Positions 9,653 through 18,973 of a stretch of DNA of 64,000 nucleotides are shown here, one piece after another. The notes under the pieces were generated by a model, which had not been told where the DNA came from, made no database searches, and worked only from the letters and a program-made list of their open reading frames with translations. Made by a program: the position numbers and the translations under genes. The first letter of the stretch is position 1. Each line of letters starts with the position of its first letter. The stretch comes from Bacteroides sp. CAG:545 (GTDB lineage: Bacteria > Bacteroidota > Bacteroidia > Bacteroidales > UBA932): positions 40,825 to 104,824 of the forward strand of contig HF996029.1 of the NCBI GenBank assembly GCA_000432515.1. The letters are read 5' to 3'.

Positions 9653-10474
9653 CTATTTGAAAGGACTATCTTTTTCTCTGGCTATATACTTGTAAGTCAG
9701 TTTGTCAGTAAGTCTCGGGAACAGCCTGTGCGCAAGCACTGTAATCTTTCCGAGAGCCGTAAGAATCACCTCTGATTTACGTGAAGCGAGCGCTTTGGCA
9801 AGATATTCTGCACATTTTTCAGCACTCATAAGTTTACCTTCATCCAGCGGGGTTTCTCCCTGGGCGCTTCCGTCTGCTGTCAATGCCGCATTACGCACAT
9901 TGGAGGCGGTATAGCCCGGAGCGAACACCAACACGTTCAAGCCGTCTTTCAGGTGCTCGATTCTGAGTGTGTCCAGAAAGCCTCGGATAGCGTATTTCGA
10001 TGCTGAATAACCGGTCCTCGCAGGAAGCGCGGAATATCCGGCAATCGAGATGACACCCACCACTGAGCCTTTGGACTTCAACAACCACGGCAGCGCGAAT
10101 TTGGTACAATTCACGGTTCCCCAGAAATTCACGTTCATAAGGGAATGGATCACAGAAAGGTCCAGGTCATTGAACATCGCCCTCATGGAAATACCGGCAT
10201 TGTTCACCAAGATATCGATTCCGCCGAATCTCTCCACAGTCTTCTCTATCAATGTCTTGCAATCCTCTTCTTTGGTAACGTCCGTCTTGACGCAGAGGAC
10301 TTTGGACAAATCAGCATTGACAGAAGCGGCTTCAGCCTCGAGCTTGTCGAGATGACGGGCGGCCATGACGACCTTCGCGCCCAAGCTTCCGAATAATCTG
10401 GCAGAAGCCAACCCGATACCCGAGCTGGCTCCTGTTATGATTATCACCTTATCTTTAAAGTAAGACCGGTTCAT
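9653..10474 (-). CDS. Short-chain dehydrogenase/reductase, possible 3-ketosphinganine reductase
   Basis: A 273-residue NAD(P)-dependent SDR. The nucleotide-binding motif TGASSGIG is at 14-21, NNAGIS follows, and the active-site YxxxK is Tyr156/Lys160 in YSASKYA. The C-terminus carries a basic, partly hydrophobic tail that could touch the membrane. It begins 18 bp after the stop of the serine-palmitoyltransferase-like gene. Since that enzyme makes 3-ketosphinganine and the next step is reduction by an SDR, this gene is a good candidate for that step. The family is certain; the substrate is inferred from position only. Confidence 0.8.
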   Translation of the reverse strand: MNRSYFKDKVIIITGASSGIGLASARLFGSLGAKVVMAARHLDKLEAEAASVNADLSKVLCVKTDVTKEEDCKTLIEKTVERFGGIDILVNNAGISMRAMFNDLDLSVIHSLMNVNFWGTVNCTKFALPWLLKSKGSVVGVISIAGYSALPARTGYSASKYAIRGFLDTLRIEHLKDGLNVLVFAPGYTASNVRNAALTADGSAQGETPLDEGKLMSAEKCAEYLAKALASRKSEVILTALGKITVLAHRLFPRLTDKLTYKYIAREKDSPFK

Positions 10475-10492
10475 AATGAAGTGTATTTTGGA

Positions 10493-11755
10493 CTATTCCA
10501 CAGTCATTGCAGCGATGTCGTCTCCATCATAAGCACCAGCGTCGAGCTTGGCCTTGATTTCCTTGAATGCTTTGAGAGTATATTCGACATCTTCCATAGT
10601 GTGGGCTGCCGTGCAGACGATACGGAAAATGACCATACCCTTAGGAATGACAGGATAGATGACCATAGAACAGAAAATCCTGTAGTTTTCACGGAGATCC
10701 TTAGCCATCTTGGTAGCCTGAGCGACTCCTCCCTTGATATGTACAGGGGTCACGCAAGCTTGAGCCTCACCGATATCGAACCCTTCTTTCCTGAAACCGT
10801 CCTGGATGGCATGGGTGATGGCCCAGCACTTCTTGCGGAGTTCGTCACCTTCCGGAGACATGATGATTTCAAGACGCTTGGTATTGCCGATGACGAGCGG
10901 CATAGGAAGTGACTTCGCATACATCTGTGAACGCATGTTCGCACGGAGATAGTTGATGATCTTGTGAGGACCTGCAACGAATCCGCCGATAGAAGCCATT
11001 GACTTGGCAAATGCGCCGATGTAAAGATCAACCTCATCCATGCAGTGAAGTGCCTCAGAAGTTCCGCGGCCGTGTTCTCCGAGAAGTCCGAAGCCATGGG
11101 CATCGTCAATCAGGAAACGGAAGTTGTATTTCTTCTTGAGAGCTGCGATCTTGTCAAGAATACCGAGCGCACCTGTCATACCATATACGCCCTCGGTGAT
11201 AAGGAGCACACCGCCGCCGTTGGCATCAGCCTCAGCGCAAGCGCGGGCAAGAACCTTCTCGCAGTCCTCGATATTGTTGTGACGATACTTGTACTTGCTG
11301 CCGATATGAAGACGGATACCGTCGAGCAGACAAGCGTGGCACTCTGCATCATAGACGATTACATCATGACGCGCGGTAAGAGCATCGATCGTGGAAACGA
11401 TTCCCTGATATCCGAAGTTATAGAGGAAGGCATCCTCTTTCTTCTCGAACTCAGCGAACATTTTCTCCAGCTTCTCATGGTATCTGGTATTGCCAGACAG
11501 CATTCTGGCGCCCATCGGGTATGCAAGACCCCACTGTGCAGCTGCTTCAGCATCCGCTTTACGCACTTCAGGATGATTTGCAAGTCCGAGGTAGTTGTTC
11601 AGACTCCAGTTCAGGACCTCTTTTCCGTTGAAAACCATGTGAGGTCCGAGTTCGCCCTCAAGACGAGGGTACATATAATAGCCGTAAGCCTGGTCGAAAT
11701 ACTGGCCGATAGGACCGCCTGAGTCTCTTTCAATTCTGTCAAAAATGTCTAACAT
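10493..11755 (-). CDS. spt: Serine palmitoyltransferase-like alpha-oxoamine synthase
   Basis: A 420-residue PLP enzyme of the alpha-oxoamine synthase family (with Kbl, BioF, HemA). DDAHGFG supplies the PLP-binding Asp and His, and Lys251 in FAKSMASIGG is the Schiff-base lysine. The SMASIGG form rather than KALGG, and the longer N-terminus (FDQAYGYYMYPRLEG), favour serine palmitoyltransferase over glycine C-acetyltransferase. SPT condenses serine with acyl-CoA to 3-ketosphinganine, the first step of the sphingolipids found in Bacteroidales. It follows gyrB by 23 bp and precedes an SDR by 18 bp. Confidence 0.85.
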   Translation of the reverse strand: MLDIFDRIERDSGGPIGQYFDQAYGYYMYPRLEGELGPHMVFNGKEVLNWSLNNYLGLANHPEVRKADAEAAAQWGLAYPMGARMLSGNTRYHEKLEKMFAEFEKKEDAFLYNFGYQGIVSTIDALTARHDVIVYDAECHACLLDGIRLHIGSKYKYRHNNIEDCEKVLARACAEADANGGGVLLITEGVYGMTGALGILDKIAALKKKYNFRFLIDDAHGFGLLGEHGRGTSEALHCMDEVDLYIGAFAKSMASIGGFVAGPHKIINYLRANMRSQMYAKSLPMPLVIGNTKRLEIIMSPEGDELRKKCWAITHAIQDGFRKEGFDIGEAQACVTPVHIKGGVAQATKMAKDLRENYRIFCSMVIYPVIPKGMVIFRIVCTAAHTMEDVEYTLKAFKEIKAKLDAGAYDGDDIAAMTVE

Positions 11756-11778
11756 ATTGTCTATATTTTAGATATTTA

Positions 11779-13788
11779 CTATGCGTCAATGTTTGCGTAA
11801 TGTGCATTTTCTTCAATGAACTGTCTGCGTGGCGGCACATCATCGCCCATAAGCATTGAGAAGGTCCTCTCTGCCTCGGCAGCATTGTCAATGGTGATTT
11901 TACGGAGTCTTCTCTTGGACGGGTCCATTGTCGTATCCCACAACTGATGGTCGCTCATCTCTCCGAGACCTTTGTAGCGCTGTACTGTCACGCCCTTGTC
12001 AGACCCCTTTCCGAGTTTCTGGGTTGCTTCAGCACGCTGTGCGTCAGTCCAGCAATAGATCTCTTCCTTGCCTTTCTTCACCAGATAAAGCGGCGGGGTT
12101 GCCAGATAGACATAGCCGTTTCTGATGAGGTCGAGCATATATCTGAAGAAGAATGTCAGAATCAATGTGGCGATATGGCTGCCATCGACATCGGCATCGG
12201 TCATGATGATGACCTTGTGGTAACGCAACTTGCTGAGGTCCATTCTCTTCTCGCCGTTCTCGTCAGCCTGTGCCACAGTAACGCCGAGCGCAGTGTAGAT
12301 GTTTCTGATTTCTTCACTGTCGAATGCCCTGTCCTCGGCTGCCTTCTCGACATTGAGGATCTTACCTCTCAACGGAAGGATGGCCTGGATGCGGCGGTCT
12401 CTACCCTGCTTTGCGGTACCGCCTGCGGAATCTCCCTCGACAAGGAACAATTCGCAAAGCTCAGGATTCCTCTCGGAGCAGTCCGCAAGCTTGCCCGGCA
12501 TACCGGCACCTGACATGACCGTCTTTCTCTGAACCATTTCACGTGCCTTGCGGGCAGCAGTTCTGGCTGTTGCGGCAAGAACGACTTTCTCGATGATGAG
12601 CTTGGCGTACTTTGGATTCTCTTCAAGATACTGGTCCATCGCCGCTGAAGTAGCCTGTGACACGATGGAAGTGACCTCACTGTTTCCGAGTTTCGTCTTG
12701 GTCTGGCCCTCGAACTGAGGCTCAGCTACCTTCACGGAAACCACGGCGGTAAGACCTTCCCTGAAGTCTTCCTGGGTAAGTTCCACCTTCACCTTCTCCA
12801 GGAGCTTGTTCTTGTCGGCATAGTTCCTCAACGAACGGGAAAGACCCATTCTGAAGCCCTGGAGATGGGTACCGCCCTCAATAGTGTGGATATTGTTCAC
12901 ATATGAGAGGATTGTCTCCTTGTAGCCGTTATTGTACTGGAGTGCAATGTCGATAGGAATGATCTTGTCGGATGTCACACATACCGGTTCAGGAATAATC
13001 TCTTCCTGGCTCGCATCGAGATATTTGATGAATTCCTTCAATCCTTCCTGGGAGTAGAATACATCATTCTTATAGATCTGCTTTCCGGTAGGACTGCTGT
13101 TTCCGTTCGCATCGACCACATACTCGTCCACGAGGGTACGCTTGTCTGTCAATGTAATCTTGATTCCCCTGTTCAGGAACGAGAGTTCACGCATCCTGTT
13201 CGCAAGAGTCTCGTAGTTATAGATGGTAGTGACATTGAATATCTCCGGATCCGGATGGAATGTGATGGTGGTTCCCGTGTCTTCGCACTCGCCGATCACT
13301 TCTACCTGAGTCAAAGGCTTTCCTTTGGAATATTTCTGCTGATAGATCTTGCCTTCCCTGTGGATTTCAGCCACGAGGCTGTCCGACAACGCGTTCACAC
13401 AGGATACACCGACACCGTGAAGACCTCCTGACACCTTGTAGCTGTCCTTGTTGAACTTACCGCCGGCGTGAAGAACCGTAAGAACCACCTCGAGAGCAGA
13501 CCTGTGCTCTTTCGGGTGCATTCCCGTAGGGATTCCTCGTCCGTTATCCTGGACTCTGATGGAGTTGTCTTCCAATATTGAAACTTCGATGTGGTCGCAG
13601 AATCCGGCCATAGCCTCGTCGATACTGTTGTCCACAACCTCATACACCAGATGATGGAGACCTCTTACACCCACATCGCCGATATACATTGACGGTCTTT
13701 TCCTCACCGCCTCCAGTCCTTCGAGGACCTGAATACTGCCCGCAGAATACTGCTCTTCAGCTTCGCGCATCTTCTCGTTCTCTTCCAT
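11779..13788 (-). CDS. gyrB: DNA gyrase subunit B
   Basis: A 669-residue type IIA topoisomerase ATPase subunit. The GHKL domain has EVVDNSIDEA, NGRGIP and GGLHGVGVSCVNALS; the TOPRIM domain has EGDSAGGTAKQGRDR and DADVDGSHI. Length and the AKQGRDR form fit GyrB better than ParE. Its leader carries a 163-bp inverted-repeat element (13841-14003) downstream of a good promoter. The next gene (spt) is only 23 bp away, so gyrase expression may be coupled to sphingolipid genes. Confidence 0.96.
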   Translation of the reverse strand: MEENEKMREAEEQYSAGSIQVLEGLEAVRKRPSMYIGDVGVRGLHHLVYEVVDNSIDEAMAGFCDHIEVSILEDNSIRVQDNGRGIPTGMHPKEHRSALEVVLTVLHAGGKFNKDSYKVSGGLHGVGVSCVNALSDSLVAEIHREGKIYQQKYSKGKPLTQVEVIGECEDTGTTITFHPDPEIFNVTTIYNYETLANRMRELSFLNRGIKITLTDKRTLVDEYVVDANGNSSPTGKQIYKNDVFYSQEGLKEFIKYLDASQEEIIPEPVCVTSDKIIPIDIALQYNNGYKETILSYVNNIHTIEGGTHLQGFRMGLSRSLRNYADKNKLLEKVKVELTQEDFREGLTAVVSVKVAEPQFEGQTKTKLGNSEVTSIVSQATSAAMDQYLEENPKYAKLIIEKVVLAATARTAARKAREMVQRKTVMSGAGMPGKLADCSERNPELCELFLVEGDSAGGTAKQGRDRRIQAILPLRGKILNVEKAAEDRAFDSEEIRNIYTALGVTVAQADENGEKRMDLSKLRYHKVIIMTDADVDGSHIATLILTFFFRYMLDLIRNGYVYLATPPLYLVKKGKEEIYCWTDAQRAEATQKLGKGSDKGVTVQRYKGLGEMSDHQLWDTTMDPSKRRLRKITIDNAAEAERTFSMLMGDDVPPRRQFIEENAHYANIDA

Positions 13789-13840
13789 TATTTTCTTTTA
13801 AAATTTTCTATTCAAATCAACTTGTCTGTCTGACTTTTTT

Positions 13841-14003
13841 AGAAACTGTTTTGAAATTATTCACAGAAGGTTTGAGTGGAAAAAACTTCAGATTCAACCG
13901 AGGGTTCAGGGAAGATAGCTGGGACTATCTGACCTGAAAACTCGGGAAGAAGATGAAGGAATTTTACCTCAAACAACTATTCAATCATTTCAAAACAGGT
14001 TCT
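13841..14003. repeat. 163-bp inverted-repeat element in the gyrB leader
   Basis: Imperfect inverted arms of about 36 bp. The outer 16 bases of each arm match at 15 positions (AGAAACTGTTTTGAAA against the complement of the right end). The centre is also self-complementary: AGATAG/CTATCT at its core and TTCAGG/CCTGAA around it. Either a MITE-like element without a transposase or a structured leader of the gyrB mRNA. Confidence 0.6.
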
Positions 14004-14011
14004 TAATCTCA

Positions 14012-14043
14012 CAAATATAGTAAAAATTAGAGATTCAGACAAA
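14012..14043 (-). promoter_or_regulatory. Probable gyrB promoter
   Basis: Minus-strand TTTG (14040-14043), 20-base spacer, TATATTTG (14012-14019): a full match to the Bacteroidetes promoter form. The -33 box lies inside the last codons of the upstream barrel gene. Predicted start near 14008 gives a 220-base leader containing the 13841-14003 element. Confidence 0.65.
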
Positions 14044-15799
14044 TGCCTGCGGTGAATCCGACACCGCCGTCCATATACATTCCATAACGCTGTATCTTCA
14101 TATTCAGAAGGTTCTCACCTCTGAGCCAGAATGACAATTTGTTGTTGAATGCATATTCGGCATGCAGACCGAGATTCAGCCATCCGGGAACCCTCACATT
14201 CATAGTCGTATGAGCTACGGGAGTGAGCTCTCCCCCGTTCTCCTGCATTGACACGAGAGTAGTTTCTCCCTTCCTCACGGTCGCGAATTCCGCAGAAACT
14301 CCCGCGAAGATTCTCTTCTTCCAGTTATATGTGCCGTCGAGATGGCCGGAGAAGAGCGACTGGTTCAGATAAATGTGCTGATTTGCTATTTCCGAATCCT
14401 TGAATGAATTGGAATTGATCCTGAAATCCGAATCCAATGTGAAATCACGTGAATCCCACTGGAACTTCATATTGACATAACCGGCCGTACCGCCTACCAC
14501 CATCATATTGGACATATACATAAGATTGTCAGCAACAGTCGGGGCAGCAGTTCCTATGCGAATGGCGGAGATACCGTCAAACGGCATGTCCTCATAGCTT
14601 CTGAAGCCTCCACGCACGTCGTAACGGAACCTGTTCCTGATATTTCCGGCGAAACCGAGCGCCAGATTATACTGCTCCACATAGTTGTTGGTCAGGCCGT
14701 GTGACGGAAGATAGAAATGGTACTTCTCCTTCATTGACGAGAACTGATTCCTGTAATCGCCGCCAGTCGCCCTGAAATATAGGTTCAGATAATCCCTCAC
14801 TGCCTCAAACCCAATATAGACATCCGGATAAATCATCGTTCCCTTATTGGTATTGACAGACTCCGGCTTGTCCTTTTCGCTGATGTTGAAACCTAACTTC
14901 ACACCGAGGCTCAGATCCCATCTGTTCTTGTCAAATGCGTATTTCGGGGTGATGTAAGCCGTCCCTATGGCCGTGTTCATATAGCCTTTATACCAAGTCA
15001 TGCCATAACCCACATCCGCCAAGATCCTGTTGTGCCTGCTGAGCACCGGACCAAGAGTGAACTTGAAGTCCAAGTCATTGGCTTTCAACGCTCTGTCCCC
15101 GGCAAGCATACCCTGCGAAGAGAATGCATAGTTTACTGCAATGTCATAATACAGGAAATTCTCCGAAAGGCTTGTGGAATAAATATGGGCAAATGCCCTC
15201 GCAGAATTGAATCCTGTGGCACCCTCTCCGGTCTTTCCCTGTATTCCCTTATAGTTCAGGTCGAAAGCGATTACTGCCTTGCCGAGATCAGCCTGAGCAT
15301 TGGCCCCCGCAGTCGAATACAGGTCATAGCCGTTCCACGAGCCTCCGGCCGATTTCAGCATACCGTCCGCATCGAACCGCATATTCTTGTAATCACCTAT
15401 GTATGAATGATGTGAGCCATATACGGACATTCTGAACCTGCCCTTGGTCAATGGTTCCCAGACGAGGTCGAGCGACGGTCTGAGACGATATCCTGTTCCA
15501 GCCTTGAGATAGAACTTCCGCCCGGTAAGCGCAGCCGCCTGCGGTTTCATTTCCAGAAGATAAGGGCTGAAATCATACGACCCCCTATATGGATTCTCAA
15601 AAACAGAGTAGTCGAAATCCAGGTCAAAGCGCTTCAGCGAATCCGGCACGAACATTTCCTGAGCCGGTTTGTGAACCTCCATAAGACTGCCCTCGTACGC
15701 CTTTGTCACTGAAACAGTCGGATTCAGATTCTGAGCTCCGGCAGAAACGTAAGTCAATACCGAACCGGCAGCCGCTAATGTCAAATATATCTTTTTCAT
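14027..15799 (-). CDS. Outer-membrane beta-barrel protein (TonB-receptor-like, no plug)
   Basis: A 590-residue protein with a signal peptide (cleavage near residue 22, SAGAQ) followed by alternating amphipathic strands throughout, typical of an outer-membrane barrel. I see no TonB box, plug or carboxypeptidase-like N-terminal domain, and it is shorter than usual SusC-type receptors, so it may be a plain barrel. It starts 1 bp after the TPR protein gene, so the two should be made together and probably act together at the envelope. The ligand is unknown. Confidence 0.75.
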   Translation of the reverse strand: MKKIYLTLAAAGSVLTYVSAGAQNLNPTVSVTKAYEGSLMEVHKPAQEMFVPDSLKRFDLDFDYSVFENPYRGSYDFSPYLLEMKPQAAALTGRKFYLKAGTGYRLRPSLDLVWEPLTKGRFRMSVYGSHHSYIGDYKNMRFDADGMLKSAGGSWNGYDLYSTAGANAQADLGKAVIAFDLNYKGIQGKTGEGATGFNSARAFAHIYSTSLSENFLYYDIAVNYAFSSQGMLAGDRALKANDLDFKFTLGPVLSRHNRILADVGYGMTWYKGYMNTAIGTAYITPKYAFDKNRWDLSLGVKLGFNISEKDKPESVNTNKGTMIYPDVYIGFEAVRDYLNLYFRATGGDYRNQFSSMKEKYHFYLPSHGLTNNYVEQYNLALGFAGNIRNRFRYDVRGGFRSYEDMPFDGISAIRIGTAAPTVADNLMYMSNMMVVGGTAGYVNMKFQWDSRDFTLDSDFRINSNSFKDSEIANQHIYLNQSLFSGHLDGTYNWKKRIFAGVSAEFATVRKGETTLVSMQENGGELTPVAHTTMNVRVPGWLNLGLHAEYAFNNKLSFWLRGENLLNMKIQRYGMYMDGGVGFTAGICLNL

Positions 15800-15800
15800 A

Positions 15801-18800
15801 CTACTTTTCCCTCTGTGCTATCTTCTTCAGACGCATATTAACATTGTCAAGGATATCATCATTTTTGTCTGACGGCTCATATCCGTCACGGACACTCTCG
15901 AAAGTCGCTTTTGCCTGAGCCATGTCGTCCCTTTCAGCAAAAGAATCGCCCAATGTGACGAATGCTTTCGCAAGCCAGTAAGTCTGGTCGCTTCCCGCAT
16001 CGGAGAACGCATACACAAGTTTCTCTACCTCGTCGAACTTGCCCTGGTCGTAAGCGTCCTGGATAATCAGATACGCTGCCTCAGCCCCTTCCGGTGTAGA
16101 TTTCTGTGAAGAAAGCTTGCGGAGTATCGCGAATGCCTCATTTCTGCGGCTCGAAGCAAGATAAGATTTCGCTTCAATGTACTGTGCATGACGGACTTCG
16201 TCCTTGTCGCTCCTCTTGTCCGCAGCGACCTTCACCGCATTGCTGACAGCCGCATCGTAATCTTTGGCATTGTATGCGGAATTCATCATTCCGACGATGG
16301 CCGTATGCTTGTTGTTCTCGATTTTCGCATTCTCAAGCAGGGACTGGTAACCGGAATAGGCATCATTGTAATGCTCTATGCTGTAGGACAATTTCGCAAA
16401 ACTGAGCGAAGCGGCCTCCACAAACGATGTCTCGCCACACTCGATGACCTTCTTGTACCAGTCGCAGGCCTGCTCCTTCTTGCCGATGTTCTTGTACGAC
16501 TCGGCCATATAGAATTCCGCAAGATTTACATTTGAGCCCTGAGGATACTCATCCAGATATGCCTGCAGCGACTTTATGGCCTTCTGGTAATTCTCCGCAA
16601 GGAAAATCTGCTCGGCAGCATTGAAGAACATCGTCTCCTCATTGCCCTCAGTCCCCTGACCGTCCAATGTCTTGAGATAAGCGAAATAGGCCTCAGGTTC
16701 CTGTTTGGTCTGGTATATGGACTCGATGGCCCTGAGCGCATCCTCCGAATACACCGTCGAAGGCATCCTGCTGACCACCTGCTTATAATATCCGAGCGCA
16801 TCGTCAAACTGGGATTCATTGGCCGAAATCATCCCCAATCCGATCAATGCCCTTGCGCGGTAAGTGGAGTCGCGGCTCTCAGACGAAAGTTTCTTGAAAA
16901 TTTCAGCTGCATTGGCATTGTCGTCATCAGCCATATACGCGCGGCCGAGTTCATAGACAGTCTCGCTCCAGAACGAAGCCGTCGGAGCTGTCTGGGCAAC
17001 TGGCGCAAGCAGGTTGATCTCATCTTTCGTCTTGTTGGTCAATGAAAGTGCCAGGCCCGCCTGATAGTACGGATACAGGTCATTCGCGCTGCCGCCGCTC
17101 CTGATCGCCTCTTCATAAGAAGCTATCGCATCCTTATAGTTCTTGTCAATGAAATAGCTGTCGCCTTTTCGGGTCAATGCATCTGTACGTCTTCTCTTGT
17201 CGCCGCTCTGCAGATACACGTCGAACCACTCGCAGGAAGACGGGTAGGCGCCTGACTTGAAATAGCAGTATGCCACGTCGTAAGGCAGGAGATTGCCTTC
17301 CGGACGACCGTAAAGCGCAGAATTGTTGTACAATGTCTTGTAAACCTCGGCAGCCTTGGCGTAATCATCTGAACGATAATAACTTTCGGCGAGCCAATAA
17401 CGTGACAGCTGATTGAACGGTGAACGTTTTCCTGAATAGTAGGCTGCCGTCTTGAGGCATGGTATCGCCTTACGGTATGAACCTGAAGAAATCAGCTGTT
17501 CCGCACGCAGGTAATTGGCCTTCATGTAATTGGCCTTCATATCCTTGTCGAGGACATCGATATTGTCATAAGCCTCCACGGCGGCAGCATAATCATGATT
17601 GTACAGAGCAGCAAGGGCGATGTAGCTGTAGATACGGTCCCCTTTGGCCAGCTCCGGATATTTCTTGATATACTGTTCGAATACGGAAGGGTCATGGTTC
17701 AGGTCGAAAGCGAGTTTCGCATAATTGAAATACGCATCCTCCTGAATGTCAGCATCATACTCTTCGTATGCCGCGTCTTTGAAAGCGTCCATGGCAGCCA
17801 CCTTGTTCTTCAGTTTGATATAGCCGTATGCCATCTGGTAATTCGCGATCTGTCCCAACGAGTCGCTTCTGTCATCCATCTTGGAATAGTTCTCGACAGC
17901 ACCTTTGTAGTCGGACAAGGCATAGAGCAGCGATCCAGCATAGAAGTGGTCCTTCCTGGTTCCTGAAGCGGTATCGGTAAGGTCATAATACTTCTTGGCA
18001 GCAGAAGCATCCCCTTGCACAAGGTAGGACTCGGAGATGATACGTGCAAGATGCGGTTTCCTCTCCTTCGGCACCGAAGCGAATATCTTCTCGGCATTGT
18101 CAGTGACATATTTGTAGTCCTTGTCCATAAAACGGCATTCCAGAATATAGTATGCCGAAACTTCAGCGAAACGCGGATCCTTCACCGACTTCGCAAACCA
18201 CTTCTCTGCCTCCGCGAACTGCTCCCGCTCATAATAGATATAGGCGGCGGAATATGCTGACGGAGCCTGATAGTCGTTCTTCGGAAGAGAGGACACTTCA
18301 AGGAATCCTTCCAATGCGGAGGCCACGCTGCCGATCTGGAAATCAGCATACGCCTTCTTGAACCTGAACTCCGCCAACTGGCTCTTATAGAGAGACTTGG
18401 CCTTGATCTGGGAGAACTCGGCCGAAGCAGCTGGATAGTCAGGGATATCGAAGAGATTCAGCGCATCAGCGTATTTCATCTGAGGCACAAGTCCGGAATA
18501 CGGATACTTTTCAATGTATTTCTCCATTGCGGCCTGGGCAGCATAGGATTTCATCTTGATATCGCACAGTACCGCATACCCGTTGGCGAAAGGATTCTCA
18601 GGATACGAAAGGAAAATCTCACGCGCCTTCACATACATTCCGTGCTCGTAAAGTTCCCTTGCATACTTGAGGTCCGACTTTTCGTCGCCGGCAACTGCGC
18701 AATTCCTGTCAATGTTCCCGAAATCCACACTGTAATCCGATGCGGATGAGGTCAATGACGAGGCGGCCATTATGGCTACTGTCAATGCAGCTGTTATAGT

Positions 18801-18818
18801 CTTATTGTTCATTTTCAT
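15801..18818 (-). CDS. Large periplasmic TPR-repeat protein
   Basis: A 1005-residue exported protein. The start at 18818 (MKMNNKTITAALTVAIMAA) gives a proper signal peptide; the upstream in-frame ATG at 18860 would place 14 polar residues before it. The mature part is almost wholly tetratricopeptide-like helical repeats (many A..Y...KY.EA units), a protein-protein scaffold resembling YbgF/BamD-type periplasmic proteins but much longer. It is followed after 1 bp by an outer-membrane barrel gene, which suggests a two-part envelope machine. No enzyme motif is visible. Confidence 0.8.
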   Translation of the reverse strand: MKMNNKTITAALTVAIMAASSLTSSASDYSVDFGNIDRNCAVAGDEKSDLKYARELYEHGMYVKAREIFLSYPENPFANGYAVLCDIKMKSYAAQAAMEKYIEKYPYSGLVPQMKYADALNLFDIPDYPAASAEFSQIKAKSLYKSQLAEFRFKKAYADFQIGSVASALEGFLEVSSLPKNDYQAPSAYSAAYIYYEREQFAEAEKWFAKSVKDPRFAEVSAYYILECRFMDKDYKYVTDNAEKIFASVPKERKPHLARIISESYLVQGDASAAKKYYDLTDTASGTRKDHFYAGSLLYALSDYKGAVENYSKMDDRSDSLGQIANYQMAYGYIKLKNKVAAMDAFKDAAYEEYDADIQEDAYFNYAKLAFDLNHDPSVFEQYIKKYPELAKGDRIYSYIALAALYNHDYAAAVEAYDNIDVLDKDMKANYMKANYLRAEQLISSGSYRKAIPCLKTAAYYSGKRSPFNQLSRYWLAESYYRSDDYAKAAEVYKTLYNNSALYGRPEGNLLPYDVAYCYFKSGAYPSSCEWFDVYLQSGDKRRRTDALTRKGDSYFIDKNYKDAIASYEEAIRSGGSANDLYPYYQAGLALSLTNKTKDEINLLAPVAQTAPTASFWSETVYELGRAYMADDDNANAAEIFKKLSSESRDSTYRARALIGLGMISANESQFDDALGYYKQVVSRMPSTVYSEDALRAIESIYQTKQEPEAYFAYLKTLDGQGTEGNEETMFFNAAEQIFLAENYQKAIKSLQAYLDEYPQGSNVNLAEFYMAESYKNIGKKEQACDWYKKVIECGETSFVEAASLSFAKLSYSIEHYNDAYSGYQSLLENAKIENNKHTAIVGMMNSAYNAKDYDAAVSNAVKVAADKRSDKDEVRHAQYIEAKSYLASSRRNEAFAILRKLSSQKSTPEGAEAAYLIIQDAYDQGKFDEVEKLVYAFSDAGSDQTYWLAKAFVTLGDSFAERDDMAQAKATFESVRDGYEPSDKNDDILDNVNMRLKKIAQREK

Positions 18819-18909
18819 AATAATATCCAACACCTGTGTATAAACACGTAAATTTAGCAATTATCATCGTCATTGTCAAAAATGATGCTGGACTTGAGCC
18901 GTCATTGAC

Positions 18910-18950
18910 AAAAAAATTCCCGGGGAACCATATTTCTATGATTTCCCGGG
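18910..18950 (-). terminator. Terminator after nifJ
   Basis: A near-perfect CCCGGG(G/A)AA stem (18919-18927 and 18942-18950) followed on the minus strand by AATTTTTTT (18910-18918). Confidence 0.85.
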
Positions 18951-18973
18951 ATTCTATTCAGTAAGATGTAGGC

